The notes beneath the pieces are model-generated. The model saw only the letters and a list, made by a program, of their open reading frames with translations, had not been told where the DNA came from and ran no database searches. From assembly GCF_039538365.1 (NCBI RefSeq), contig NZ_BAABCA010000004.1, positions 372,001 through 436,000 of the forward strand: a DNA stretch of 64,000 nt, in the 5' to 3' direction. This stretch comes from Postechiella marina (lineage in GTDB: Bacteria > Bacteroidota > Bacteroidia > Flavobacteriales > Flavobacteriaceae). This document shows positions 15,676 to 24,454 of this stretch, one piece after another. The translations under genes were made by a program, and so were the position numbers. Each line of letters begins with the position of its first letter. Position 1 is the first letter of the stretch.

Positions 15676-17523
15676 CTAATTTTCAATCTGAGCTACAAAA
15701 AACTGATGCTGTGAAGATTCTACAATAGCCTCTTTCAATAATTTGCCTGTAACCTGTGTGTAAGATTGTTTTCTGTGGATAATGCCAGCTTCATTATTCT
15801 TCCAATGTTCTTGTATTACAAAAGAATTTTCTTTTCCTTTAATACTGTAAAAATCAAAGCGAATGTTACCTTCTTCTTGCCTGGTAAGTTCTGTATGCTT
15901 AATTAGTTGCTTTAGAAACCTTTCTTTATAACTTTTTTTTATTTCAAATAAGTAAAACAATAACACTCCGTCTTTGTCTGTTTTAATTTGACTAAAATTA
16001 TTTGTTGGTAATGGTTTTTCGTTATTTAGAAATAGGGTTTTAGGCGCTTCTATTAAAGCCGATTCTACGCGATTTGCAATTCCTCTTTTGTCTACTGCTT
16101 TAGAATGTTCATCTAAAGTATTCTGTCCTTTATTTATTCCGAAGACCAAAAAATTCTCTGGATCTTTTTTATCTTGAAACAACTTCATTTCTAAAGTGCC
16201 TGTCTCCTTACGAACTACATCTTGATTGGATAGCATTTCTTTTTTAAACAAATCAATTTTATCTAATTTTATTTTAAAAGTTGATAAAATAGTAATTTCA
16301 GGGTCTTTCTTTTTATCATAAACCACAGACATTCCTGTACCTTTATTTAAAATTAAACGCATTTTAGAATCTGTAACATCAATCTGAATACAGTCTGACC
16401 CTAAATCCATAGTTCCTAGAGTACTTGTTCTACAAAAATATTCACCTTGCCAATCCCAAGTTCCTTTAAGTTCTTGTCCGCCAAAATTTCCTTTAATAAT
16501 GCCTTCGCTTGTAGCAATAGACGTTCCACCTTCATCACCATAATAATTATCTGCTCCTTTTTCTATATATTCGGCTTTAGTAGTAATTCTGTCCCAAGCA
16601 ATTGGTTGATAAGCAATTAATTTATCACCAAAAATATAAGGTGCAAAAATAATTTCACCATCTGTATTAATGTCTGCAATTCCTTTTGAAGATGTATCAA
16701 TCAAGTAATTTTTATCGCCATCAAATGTGTATAATTGACCTGTTGGATTACTACTTGCTAGCAAAATACCATTTATAGAGGTAACACCGTCAAACACTCC
16801 TTTTTTGTTTGAAGAAGCAATTAACTCCACCTTTTTAGAAGCTATATCAATGTTATATATGGCTCCAAAATCTTCAGGTTTCCACTCTTTACGCATTAAT
16901 CCTTCACCATTTTCTAGTCCGTAATTAGCAACAACCAAGGTGTTATTTTCTACAAAAACACCATTTGGAAATGGTATTTTATCAGACTGTAACCACACTA
17001 TTAATTTGTCATTTTCTATGGTATAAATTTTACCACCAGGTACATCAGAAATGAAGACTTGACCAGTTTTCTGATTAATTGTTAAATCATTTAAAGAACC
17101 GGCTTCGTTATCAGAATAACTTTTTATAATGCTTCCGTCGTTTAAATTTATAAGATGTACTTGCTTTTGGTCTGCAACATACAAGATGTTTTTATAAACA
17201 TCAGAACCAGTTGGAGACGTTAACCCTGTTGTCCAATTCAGGTTGTCAATTACTCCTTCTTTAGACACACGACTTATAAAACCTGGCGCTGCACCGTTAG
17301 TATTTGAAACATATAACCACTTATGATTTGACGATGCGTATACAGATTCTGGCATTTTAAAACCGTCTAATTCCCATTTTACAGCTACTGCGAAATCGTT
17401 AGTAATTACGTCTTTGTTTTTTTGAATTACTGCAACTTCTGAAACTTTAGTTGTTGTTCTGTCTTTGCAGCCAGAAAGAATCACTAGAAAAAGAAGAGCT
17501 ATAATTTTTATAGAATTTTTCAT
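15676..17523 (-). CDS. Lipoprotein with SMP-30-like propeller and two ABM domains
   Basis: 615 residues with lipobox LSGC (Cys19). Residues about 45-315 form an SMP-30/gluconolactonase-like beta-propeller (MPESVYASSNHKWLYVSN, SLNDLTINQKTGQVFISD, FPNGVFVENNTLVVANYG, FDGVTSI). Residues about 320-400 are a small domain I cannot name. Residues about 405-615 are two antibiotic-biosynthesis-monooxygenase (ABM) folds, the second close in sequence to the C-terminal half of the 18506-19129 protein. A cytosolic-type ABM pair attached to an exported propeller is unusual. Last gene of the HxlR-linked operon, 10 bases after the MDR gene. Confidence 0.8.
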   Translation of the reverse strand: MKNSIKIIALLFLVILSGCKDRTTTKVSEVAVIQKNKDVITNDFAVAVKWELDGFKMPESVYASSNHKWLYVSNTNGAAPGFISRVSKEGVIDNLNWTTGLTSPTGSDVYKNILYVADQKQVHLINLNDGSIIKSYSDNEAGSLNDLTINQKTGQVFISDVPGGKIYTIENDKLIVWLQSDKIPFPNGVFVENNTLVVANYGLENGEGLMRKEWKPEDFGAIYNIDIASKKVELIASSNKKGVFDGVTSINGILLASSNPTGQLYTFDGDKNYLIDTSSKGIADINTDGEIIFAPYIFGDKLIAYQPIAWDRITTKAEYIEKGADNYYGDEGGTSIATSEGIIKGNFGGQELKGTWDWQGEYFCRTSTLGTMDLGSDCIQIDVTDSKMRLILNKGTGMSVVYDKKKDPEITILSTFKIKLDKIDLFKKEMLSNQDVVRKETGTLEMKLFQDKKDPENFLVFGINKGQNTLDEHSKAVDKRGIANRVESALIEAPKTLFLNNEKPLPTNNFSQIKTDKDGVLLFYLFEIKKSYKERFLKQLIKHTELTRQEEGNIRFDFYSIKGKENSFVIQEHWKNNEAGIIHRKQSYTQVTGKLLKEAIVESSQHQFFVAQIEN

Positions 17524-17533
17524 AATCTTGTGT

Positions 17534-18475
17534 TTAGATAGTTACAATCACTTTACCAACCGTTCTTCCTTTTTCCACTTCTATGTGAGCATCAGCCATA
17601 GCTTCAAAAGCAAAGGTTTTGTAGATGTTTGGTTTTATGGCTCCGCTTTCTAACATGTCTTTTAGAATGTTCATATCATTACTATCTGACTTTACCAACA
17701 TACCGGATAGATTCACTTTGTTTGCCTTAGCAATTTCTTTAGCTTCCTCAGGAAAATCTGTTCCGGTAGTTGTAAAAACATGCCCGTTCTCTTTAACTAC
17801 TTTTACCGAATTAAGAAGTACATTTCCACCTTGGGTATCTAATACAAAATCAATCTCTGTTAAAATATCTTCAAAATTTTGGGTGTGATAATCGATAGCT
17901 TCATCTGCGCCAATTGACAATACAAAATCTTTGTTTTTAGCCGAAGCAGTAGTTATAACATAAGCACCATAATTTTTTGCAATTTGAATTGCAAAATGAC
18001 CAACACCACCAGAACCAGCCTGAATTAAGACTTTATCACCTTTATTAATATTCCCCTTTAAAATTTGCAAGGCTGTTAAAGCTGCTAATGTTGTCGCTGC
18101 AGCTTCTTCAAAAGAAACATTGTTTGGCATTTTTGCTAAATGTGCTGCCGGAGCTGCCACAAATTCTGCATAGGCATTACCAACACCAGGGAAATTTACC
18201 ATTCCGAATACTTTATCACCTTCCTTAAAATTGATGACTGCTGCACCAACTTCGGTAACGGTACCTGCAATATCCCAACCTAAAATTATAGGTCGCTCTT
18301 TACCGTACAACATATTTAACATATCATCTACATACTTTGGTTTTACATCTGCTGGGTTTAATGAAATTGCTTTTGTGGCAACCAATACTTCGTTATCTTT
18401 TATTGTTGGCTTATCAATATTATCTATATAAAGATTTTCTGGTCCACCTGCTTGTTTTAATAATACTGCTTTCAT
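17534..18475 (-). CDS. Zinc-independent MDR oxidoreductase (quinone oxidoreductase-like)
   Basis: 313 residues. An N-terminal GroES-like fold with NPADVKPKYVDDML and GWDIAGTVTEVG precedes a Rossmann domain with VLIQAGSGGVGHFAIQIAKNYGA (AxGGVG NADPH motif). No structural or catalytic zinc cysteines are seen, so it belongs with QOR/crotonyl-CoA-reductase-like MDR enzymes that reduce quinones or alpha,beta-unsaturated carbonyls. It is third in the nitroreductase-ABM-MDR-propeller operon. Two more MDR paralogues lie at 22504-23487 and 29935-30942. Confidence 0.85.
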   Translation of the reverse strand: MKAVLLKQAGGPENLYIDNIDKPTIKDNEVLVATKAISLNPADVKPKYVDDMLNMLYGKERPIILGWDIAGTVTEVGAAVINFKEGDKVFGMVNFPGVGNAYAEFVAAPAAHLAKMPNNVSFEEAAATTLAALTALQILKGNINKGDKVLIQAGSGGVGHFAIQIAKNYGAYVITTASAKNKDFVLSIGADEAIDYHTQNFEDILTEIDFVLDTQGGNVLLNSVKVVKENGHVFTTTGTDFPEEAKEIAKANKVNLSGMLVKSDSNDMNILKDMLESGAIKPNIYKTFAFEAMADAHIEVEKGRTVGKVIVTI

Positions 18476-18505
18476 AATTTTTATATTTTTTAATGTGTTT
18501 GTCTC

Positions 18506-19129
18506 TTAAATCTCTTTCACAAAATTCATATACTGCTTTAAATCTCCAATAACAGCTTCTTCCATAAGTTTGCCTGTTTTCACTGCATATGGTTGATTGA
18601 AGTGAATATCCCAAACATCAGATTCTTTTCTCCAATGCTCATAAACAACCAAGGTGTCTTCTTGATCATCTACGGTGTATAAATCGAAAAGAATGTTTCC
18701 TTTTTCCTCTTTTCTGGTATGTGTTATATGGTCTTCAAACTGATTTATAAGTTGATTTCTAAAAGCTGTTTTTAATTTAAAAATGAAGAAAATGATAAAT
18801 ACGTCATCTTCTGGATTTGCAGATTTAGAATGGTCTGGTAACGGGTTTGTATCGCCTAAAAAGTAGAAAATTGGTGCAGTTTGTAATGCAGTTTGTGCCA
18901 CTTCCATTAGTTTTTTGGTATGTGGCTCGTTATCGTGAGACGTTATTGCAGCTTTATCTGCCCAACGTTCGTATACAAAAAAAACATTTTCATCTGTTTT
19001 AGATGCAAATACTTTAATCTCTTTATTTCCAGCTTCTTTTTGTGTAGCTGCTTGCGCTTCTTTTAGTGTTGTAGCAAACGTATCTTTATGTTCTGGTTTT
19101 ACTGTAAATTTTACTATAGTGCTTTTCAT
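18506..19129 (-). CDS. Double antibiotic biosynthesis monooxygenase (ABM) domain protein
   Basis: 207 residues, cytoplasmic. Two dimeric ferredoxin-like ABM folds: residues about 1-95 (VKFTVKPEHKDTFATTLKEA, VFFVYERWADKAA) and about 108-205 (FFIFKLKTAFRNQLINQFE, TLVVYEHWRKES). Members of the family oxidise quinols and polyketides without cofactors, or degrade haem. The second half resembles the C-terminus of the 15676-17523 lipoprotein, so one was probably copied from the other. Placed between nitroreductase and MDR genes, 31 and 30 bases away. Confidence 0.82.
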   Translation of the reverse strand: MKSTIVKFTVKPEHKDTFATTLKEAQAATQKEAGNKEIKVFASKTDENVFFVYERWADKAAITSHDNEPHTKKLMEVAQTALQTAPIFYFLGDTNPLPDHSKSANPEDDVFIIFFIFKLKTAFRNQLINQFEDHITHTRKEEKGNILFDLYTVDDQEDTLVVYEHWRKESDVWDIHFNQPYAVKTGKLMEEAVIGDLKQYMNFVKEI

Positions 19130-19160
19130 CTTTATATCGTTTTAGACTTTAAAATTCTAT

Positions 19161-19814
19161 TTATAATTGTGTAATTATTGTCTCTTCTGAAAATCTTGAT
19201 TTTGGAAGTTTTGCATTAAAATCGGTGTCCTTTCTGTACCCTAAAGAAACGACTGCTAATGCTGTAAACCCTTTTTCGCGAAGTCCAAATTCTTCGTCTA
19301 AAGCTTTTACATCTACACCTTCCATTGGAACAGCGTCTATACCCAATGCAGCAGCACCTAGTAATAAAGTCCCCATATTTAAGTATACCTGTTTTTCCAT
19401 CCAGTGTGGCAAATCTTTAAGGTCGTAGCGATGAATATTTGCAAACAACATACGCCCACCATGCATTTGGTCCTTAAACTCTTGGGCTGCAAAACGCCCG
19501 TCTTTATCTTCTTGCTCCAAAACACGTTTCATATAACTCTCATCTGCATCTGTACGAGCAGCTATTACTATAGTATGAGACGCATCTAATACTTTAGGCG
19601 TATTAAACTTAAAAAAACCTTGTGTTCCTTTTGCTACGCGCTCCTTACCTTCTGCTGTATTTGCAATTATAAAATGCCAAGGTTGTAGGTTTACGCTAGA
19701 CGGGCTTAAACGTAATATGTTTTTTATTTGCTGAAAATCTGAATCTGATATTTTTTTAGTCACATCAAATTCTTTTACTGAGTAGCGATTGTTTAAAATT
19801 TCTGTTAGGTTCAT
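19161..19814 (-). CDS. NfsB-like NAD(P)H-dependent nitroreductase
   Basis: 217 residues. FMN-dependent nitroreductase fold: NRYSVKEFDVTKKISD at the start, SPSSVNLQPWHFIIA, and GVDVKALDEEFGLREKGFTALAVVSLGYR near the end. Members reduce nitroaromatics, quinones and flavins. First gene of a four-gene unit divergent from the HxlR regulator at 20036. The region between them carries inverted repeats likely to be HxlR sites. Paralogue of the gene at 30965-31624. Confidence 0.88.
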   Translation of the reverse strand: MNLTEILNNRYSVKEFDVTKKISDSDFQQIKNILRLSPSSVNLQPWHFIIANTAEGKERVAKGTQGFFKFNTPKVLDASHTIVIAARTDADESYMKRVLEQEDKDGRFAAQEFKDQMHGGRMLFANIHRYDLKDLPHWMEKQVYLNMGTLLLGAAALGIDAVPMEGVDVKALDEEFGLREKGFTALAVVSLGYRKDTDFNAKLPKSRFSEETIITQL

Positions 19815-19842
19815 TATACTAATATTTTATTATTGTTATTAT

Positions 19843-19859
19843 ACTATCAAAATTATAGT
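19843..19859. promoter_or_regulatory. Inverted repeat ACTAT-N7-ATAGT, candidate HxlR operator
   Basis: ACTAT (19843-19847) and ATAGT (19855-19859) form an inverted repeat 29 bases upstream of the nitroreductase start. The same half-site occurs at 19906-19914 (GTATAGTAT) and near the regulator promoter (TAGT-N5-ACTA, 19981-19993). YodB-type HxlR regulators use TACT/AGTA-like dyads, so these are plausible sites. Confidence 0.45.
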
Positions 19860-19866
19860 GACAAAA

Positions 19867-19883
19867 GTATATATAGTATATAC
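19867..19883. promoter_or_regulatory. Perfect dyad GTATATA-TAG-TATATAC
   Basis: A 7-bp perfect inverted repeat with a 3-base centre in the divergent region between nitroreductase and HxlR genes. It may be an operator or an AT-rich promoter element of the minus-strand operon. The low complexity lowers its weight. Confidence 0.35.
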
Positions 19884-19983
19884 ACTACGCAATAACGGTC
19901 AAGAAGTATAGTATAAACAAAACTACTCAAACAACTAATAAACAATACTTTAAGATTTAAATTTTTTGCTATAAAAAATATAG

Positions 19984-20014
19984 TTGCATACTAAATTAAA
20001 GCATTATAACTTTG
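19984..20014 (+). promoter_or_regulatory. Promoter of the HxlR regulator gene
   Basis: TTG at 19984-19986 and TAACTTTG at 20007-20014 with a 20-base spacer fit the Bacteroidota consensus exactly. The dyad TAGT-N5-ACTA (19981-19993) covers the TTG element, consistent with autorepression. The start codon follows 21 bases after the -7 box. Confidence 0.6.
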
Positions 20015-20035
20015 TAAAAAAAACACACATAATAA

Positions 20036-20419
20036 ATGGATAGAAAAGAACTATTTGATAAGAAACCAAAGATTAAGATTAATGATAAAATATCGTATTG
20101 TCCCACAAGTGCAGCAATGGAACTTATTGGTGGTAAATGGAAAAGCGTTATACTTACCCATTTAATAGATGGCAAAAAGCGTTATAATGAATTGCGTAAA
20201 GAAATACCTGGTATAACAGAACGCACCTTGAGTTTACAGCTTAAACAATTAGAGGCTGATGCTATTGTAAACAGAAGAGTATTTACAAAAAAGCCACCGT
20301 TAAAGGTAGAATATACGCTTACTGAATTTGGACAAACCTTAGTACCTATTTTAAATCTAATTGTTGAATGGGGATTACATGCTGCCGAAACTAAAGGTGA
20401 GTTTTTATTTGATGAATAA
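20036..20419 (+). CDS. HxlR-family transcriptional regulator
   Basis: 127 residues, a winged helix-turn-helix. ISYCPTSAAMELIGGKWKSVILTHLIDGKKRYNELRKEIPGITERTLSLQLKQLE is the HxlR signature. Cys22 lies just before the DNA-binding core, as in YodB, HypR and QorR, which sense quinones and other electrophiles through that cysteine. It is transcribed away from the nitroreductase-MDR operon, the common arrangement for repressor and target. Sensing chemistry is inferred from family and context. Confidence 0.88.
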   Translation: MDRKELFDKKPKIKINDKISYCPTSAAMELIGGKWKSVILTHLIDGKKRYNELRKEIPGITERTLSLQLKQLEADAIVNRRVFTKKPPLKVEYTLTEFGQTLVPILNLIVEWGLHAAETKGEFLFDE

Positions 20420-20441
20420 AGACAAGTAACTTATTTTTTAT

Positions 20442-21236
20442 CTAAGAAACTAATGTTCTTGTTAGTGTTATTAATTCTTCAATTTTATCTTCATTATAAG
20501 TATCAGGATGTGCATTACTAAAGCTACCTTTATCATTATCAAAATACTTACCTGACTCATTTTTATTTGCTTCAGATATGGCTAAATTATAAAGAATATC
20601 TACACCTTTTTCTGCTGGAGACCAATATTGACCATAGGCTTCTTTAGCCATTTTAGTGTTTAGTAATGAACCTGGATTTACAGCTATAGTTGTAATATTT
20701 GGATGTTGTTTTGCAAAGTAAAAACTCCACATGGTTAGTGCCAGTTTGCTTTGTGCGTAAGCTTCGTTGGCACTGATAGATACATCGCCTGTTAAAATGC
20801 CTTTTTTAACTGAAGATTGTGCTGCAGAACTTAAATTTACTATTCTTGATGCTGACCCTTTTTCTAGAACCGAAATAATATTTTCTGTTAAAATATAAGG
20901 TGCCAAATAATTGACAGCCATTCTTATATCTAAACCCTTTTTAGTTTTAACAGAAGGTGTTTTTAAAACTCCTGCATTGTTAATTAAAACATCTAGACTT
21001 GGTACTTCATTTTTTATTTGTTCTGCCATTTGTTTTACAGCATTTAAATCTGAAAAATCGGCCACAAATCCTTTTACATTATCATTTTTTGAAGCGGTTT
21101 TTATTGCGCTAATTGTATCGTTTACTTTAGCTTCACTTCTACCGTGAATATAAACTGCGTTTCCGTTTTCTGCTAATTTTAAAGCGGTTAGTTTTCCTAT
21201 ACCGTCTGTACTTCCTGTTATTAATATATGTTTCAT
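20442..21236 (-). CDS. Short-chain dehydrogenase/reductase
   Basis: 264 residues from the ATG at 21236 (MKHILITGSTDGIGKLTALKLAENG). A start 10 codons further up would run into the terminator stem at 21256-21285, so I prefer 21236. Classical SDR features: TGxxxGxG cofactor loop, NNAG motif in LDVLINNAG, catalytic Ser in NLSSAAQ and YAQSK with catalytic Tyr and Lys. Substrate unknown; many close relatives are annotated retinol dehydrogenase-like. Converges with the HxlR gene. Confidence 0.88.
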   Translation of the reverse strand: MKHILITGSTDGIGKLTALKLAENGNAVYIHGRSEAKVNDTISAIKTASKNDNVKGFVADFSDLNAVKQMAEQIKNEVPSLDVLINNAGVLKTPSVKTKKGLDIRMAVNYLAPYILTENIISVLEKGSASRIVNLSSAAQSSVKKGILTGDVSISANEAYAQSKLALTMWSFYFAKQHPNITTIAVNPGSLLNTKMAKEAYGQYWSPAEKGVDILYNLAISEANKNESGKYFDNDKGSFSNAHPDTYNEDKIEELITLTRTLVS

Positions 21237-21255
21237 TGTATCTTTTATGTTGATG

Positions 21256-21285
21256 AAAACTGGCAATACAACTATTGCCAGTTTT
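21256..21285 (-). terminator. Intrinsic terminator of the 2OG oxygenase gene
   Basis: A 13-bp stem (21256-21268 with 21273-21285, loop CAAC) lying between the oxygenase gene and the SDR gene, both on the minus strand. It separates the two transcripts. The downstream T-run is short. Confidence 0.6.
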
Positions 21286-21329
21286 ATAATTTTATTTTTG
21301 TCTAATATAATAAACTACGCTTGCTGTAA

Positions 21330-22295
21330 TTAAAATGGTGCAACGGTATCCTTAGGACCGTCAGGTAAACTCCAACGTTGACGAGCTGTAACATTTTCTA
21401 ATGCAACGTCTTTGATTGTACCATTGCTACCAATGTTTCCGTAACTACTAGTACTACCACGTGGTATTTGCATATTATCACCATATAACCAAACTACCAA
21501 ATTACTGCGTTGCCCGCTTGTAATTGGGTGTGTTGCGTGTGGCACATTACCTCTATGGATGATGGCTTTTCCTGGCTCAAACTTAGTTTGTACCGTTTTA
21601 CCTGAAGCTTTATCATAGAAATCGACTATAGATCCTGTAAATTCTTCATCAGGTAAGTTAGTATTTATATTTAATGTTGCTGACGAAGCATCGGTATGCG
21701 CATGTAAATCTTTGTCTTTATCTGGATTGTATTGTATTGAAAATCCAAAAGTTTGATTGTCGTAACCGTAAGTCCCCAATAATAATCGAGAAATCGGGCG
21801 CATATAACGGTCCATTATATCATTATAAAATGCCTGAAAGCTTGGTGTTGCTAAATATCCTTCAGATCTTGGATCTAACATCATTCCGTAACGGTTTAAT
21901 TGAATACCGTAAGGTGCACGTTTAGGGATTTCTGACTTTACTACGTCTTCTAAATACTGACGAAAATCCGCTAAACGTTCTAAATCAAAAAACTGTGTTT
22001 CATAAACGCCTGGAATTATTTCTTTCCATAAATCGGCAACAGCAGATTCTTTTTCTGGATTTTCCCAAGCATCTTTAATAGCCTTACGTAATTTTGGATC
22101 TAGTAAAGATTCGTCTGGCAATAATAAATTGTCTTTGTTTTCTAGTTCCCACTCTGCCCAAGCGTCTTCTAATAATTTTCGATTATCATTCCAAAATTTT
22201 GAAACTGATGGATCGCGTCTTAATGATAATTCTCTTGATGGTACTTCTAAAGCACGAGCTTCTGCAAGTGCATTTGTATGTTCTATTGTTTTCAT
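21330..22295 (-). CDS. 2-oxoglutarate and Fe(II)-dependent oxygenase
   Basis: 321 residues. The double-stranded beta-helix core carries His200-Thr201-Asp202, the distal His253 (or 256) and Arg263 ten residues later. This matches the HxD...H...R iron and 2-oxoglutarate ligands. The N-terminal 120 residues are helical and charged, with no clear domain. The substrate is unknown. The gene is transcribed alone, with two tandem 18-bp boxes at 22379-22414 upstream that recur in front of the crotonase and nitroreductase genes, so it probably shares their AraC regulator. Confidence 0.75.
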   Translation of the reverse strand: MKTIEHTNALAEARALEVPSRELSLRRDPSVSKFWNDNRKLLEDAWAEWELENKDNLLLPDESLLDPKLRKAIKDAWENPEKESAVADLWKEIIPGVYETQFFDLERLADFRQYLEDVVKSEIPKRAPYGIQLNRYGMMLDPRSEGYLATPSFQAFYNDIMDRYMRPISRLLLGTYGYDNQTFGFSIQYNPDKDKDLHAHTDASSATLNINTNLPDEEFTGSIVDFYDKASGKTVQTKFEPGKAIIHRGNVPHATHPITSGQRSNLVVWLYGDNMQIPRGSTSSYGNIGSNGTIKDVALENVTARQRWSLPDGPKDTVAPF

Positions 22296-22378
22296 AATTA
22301 TATGTTTTAAGTATAGCTACTGCTATTGGATTTTTTATCTATAACAAAATTACGCACAAGCGGCTGTTCTTCTTTGGT

Positions 22379-22414
22379 AGTAAAAATGGTGGTTTTAGTA
22401 AAAAACAAGGTTTT
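22379..22414. repeat. Two tandem 18-bp boxes, candidate AraC sites
   Basis: AGTAAAAATGGTGGTTTT (22379-22396) is directly followed by AGTAAAAAACAAGGTTTT (22397-22414). They lie 84 bases upstream of the oxygenase gene. The same box occurs at 24455-24508 and 31693-31730. Confidence 0.6.
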
Positions 22415-22431
22415 GCTATGTTTTAAATGAA

Positions 22432-22455
22432 AAATGCCTCTAAAAAGAGGCATTT
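22432..22455 (-). terminator. Intrinsic terminator of the crotonase-MDR unit
   Basis: A 10-bp perfect stem (22432-22441 with 22446-22455, loop AAAA) ends in TTTTC on the minus strand, about 50 bases after the MDR gene. Confidence 0.7.
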
Positions 22456-22503
22456 AACACTATTAATCAACCATAAGGATACATTGCAAATCCCTATTTG
22501 TTT

Positions 22504-23487
22504 TTAGTTCTCAACTACTATTTTACCAATAGCTTTTCCGCTTTGTAAATGTGCATAAGCATCACCCACTTCTTCTAACGAAAACTTGTTTTCATCTACT
22601 ATTGGCGTTAAATGTCCTTCGTTAGAAATTTCAGCTAAACGCTCTAAAATATTTCCGTGTGCATCTCTTTTAAAATTGTGCAACATTGGTATTAGCATAA
22701 ATACTACGTGTAATGATGCTCCTTTAAAGTGCAATGGCGTTAAATCTAATTCACATAACGACACCGTAGTAGAAATATGTCCGTTTAAGGCAACAGCTTC
22801 AATAGAATTGGTAAGATTTGCACCACCAACAGTATCAAAAACCACATCAAAACCACCATCGGTATATTTTGCTGTGTAATCTGCTACTTTTTCAGTTTTA
22901 AAATCGATGAAGGTTGCACCAAATTTTTCAACAATAGCTTTTTGATTATCACCAGTACCTGTAGCAAAAACTTCTGCTCCAAAATACTTTGCCAACTGCA
23001 CCGCTAAATGACCAACACCACCAGAGCCACCGTGTACCAATACTTTTTGACCTGCTTTTACGCCTGCTCTTGTTAAACCTTCGTAAGCTGTAATTGCTAC
23101 TAATGGTAAAGCTGCAGTTTCTCGCATAGTTAAGCCTTTTGGTTTGTGCGCTACAAGGTTGCTATCTGCTACAATATATTCGGTTAAGGTTCCTGGTAAA
23201 TCGGCTAAACCGCCAGCACAACCGTATACTTCATCTCCTACATTAAAACCCTCTACTCCTTCTCCAACAGCTTCTACTGTTCCAGAGAAATCCATTCCTA
23301 ATAAGGCAGGTGCAGCTGGCGATAATGGTAAATCGGTTCCCATATTCTTAATCATAGTGTCAATTGTATTTACACTAGATGCCGCTATTTTTACCAATAC
23401 GTGATTTGCCTTTACTGTTGGTTTTGCTATTTCTGATACTTCGAAATTTCCGTTTTCTCCGTAGTTGTTTATAAGCATTGCTTTCAT
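22504..23487 (-). CDS. Zinc-independent MDR oxidoreductase (quinone oxidoreductase-like)
   Basis: 327 residues. GroES-like N-terminus with NTIDTMIKNMGTDLP and GMDFSGTVEAVGEGVEGF; Rossmann domain with VLVHGGSGGVGHLAVQLAKYFGAEVFATG. No zinc-binding cysteine or histidine set is seen. Likely reduces quinones or activated enals with NADPH. Located 44 bases after the crotonase gene and probably cotranscribed with it. The pairing with a crotonase-fold enzyme could mean a shared acyl or enone substrate. Confidence 0.85.
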   Translation of the reverse strand: MKAMLINNYGENGNFEVSEIAKPTVKANHVLVKIAASSVNTIDTMIKNMGTDLPLSPAAPALLGMDFSGTVEAVGEGVEGFNVGDEVYGCAGGLADLPGTLTEYIVADSNLVAHKPKGLTMRETAALPLVAITAYEGLTRAGVKAGQKVLVHGGSGGVGHLAVQLAKYFGAEVFATGTGDNQKAIVEKFGATFIDFKTEKVADYTAKYTDGGFDVVFDTVGGANLTNSIEAVALNGHISTTVSLCELDLTPLHFKGASLHVVFMLIPMLHNFKRDAHGNILERLAEISNEGHLTPIVDENKFSLEEVGDAYAHLQSGKAIGKIVVEN

Positions 23488-23531
23488 ATCTATTTTCTTT
23501 TTTTGTGATTTATGAATTTGACTTTAAAATT

Positions 23532-24377
23532 TTAGTTTATTTCTTGAATATCTATGAGCATAGATTCCCAATTCTTTTGGTTGTCATGATCAAACTGAGC
23601 ACCATTATCATCTGCATATTGAAAACGTTTTACTGCTGGTGTTCTACTGGTAGCTTGGAATAATTGATAAGCTTCTTCTTTTAAAGCTTCTTCTATAGGC
23701 AAATCCAATGACGCATATACTGCACGCTTACATGCTGCTATAGAATCTGCTGGAAATTTTGCAATACGCTCTGCCAAAGCATCAACGTAAGGTCCAATCT
23801 CATTAGGATCTAATGCTTTATTTACTGTTCCGAATTTTTCTGCCTCATCTGCATCCCAATCTCTGGCACCAAGTATAATTTCTAAAGCTTTACCCAAGCT
23901 TGTTTGCCTTGCCATACGTGAAGCGCCACCGCCACAAGGTAAAATGCCCATACCTACTTCCATTTGCATAAATTTGGCTTTTCCTCTAGCTGCGAAACGC
24001 ATATCTAGTGCCAAAGCCATTTCGTGTCCGCCACCACGTGCAAAACCTTCAATTTTTGCTATTGTTGCTTGTGGTAAATTGCTTAAACGCTCTAAAACAG
24101 ATTGTAAATCGAATAATTTTATTTCATTTCTTGGTACCGCTTCGGTGGATAAATCTTTTAGTAAATCGGTATCATAATGACATACCCAATACCCTGGATT
24201 TGAAGATTCAAAAACCACTACTTTTACACTTCTATCGCGCTCTAATCGTAAACAAAGACTGCTTAAATCTGCTAGCATTTCTTGTCCTTGTACGTTTACT
24301 GGTCCAAAGTTAATATCTACGGTTAAAATTCCTCCGTCTTGCTTTGCTGTAAATGTTTGAAAATTCTTGTAGTCCAT
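23532..24377 (-). CDS. Enoyl-CoA hydratase/isomerase (crotonase) family protein
   Basis: 281 residues. Crotonase fold: IAKIEGFARGGGHEMALALDMRFAARGKAKFMQMEVGMGILPCGGGASRMAR includes the oxyanion-hole glycines and both glutamates at the positions used by hydratases (in GGHEMA and QMEVG). The family hydrates or isomerises acyl-CoA thioesters. No CoA ligase or beta-oxidation genes are nearby, so the true substrate may not be a fatty acyl-CoA. Three tandem boxes at 24455-24508 precede it. First gene of the crotonase-MDR unit. Confidence 0.82.
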   Translation of the reverse strand: MDYKNFQTFTAKQDGGILTVDINFGPVNVQGQEMLADLSSLCLRLERDRSVKVVVFESSNPGYWVCHYDTDLLKDLSTEAVPRNEIKLFDLQSVLERLSNLPQATIAKIEGFARGGGHEMALALDMRFAARGKAKFMQMEVGMGILPCGGGASRMARQTSLGKALEIILGARDWDADEAEKFGTVNKALDPNEIGPYVDALAERIAKFPADSIAACKRAVYASLDLPIEEALKEEAYQLFQATSRTPAVKRFQYADDNGAQFDHDNQKNWESMLIDIQEIN

Positions 24378-24454
24378 GGTATCTTATTTTAAGTTGTTAG
24401 TGTGTATATTAATTACACTGCAAACTTAAAACAGGAACCAAGCTTTATTTTGGT

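Noticed and set aside
19867..19883. Insertion-sequence end
   Set aside because: Short AT dyad with no transposase and no matching copy seen at a second site.
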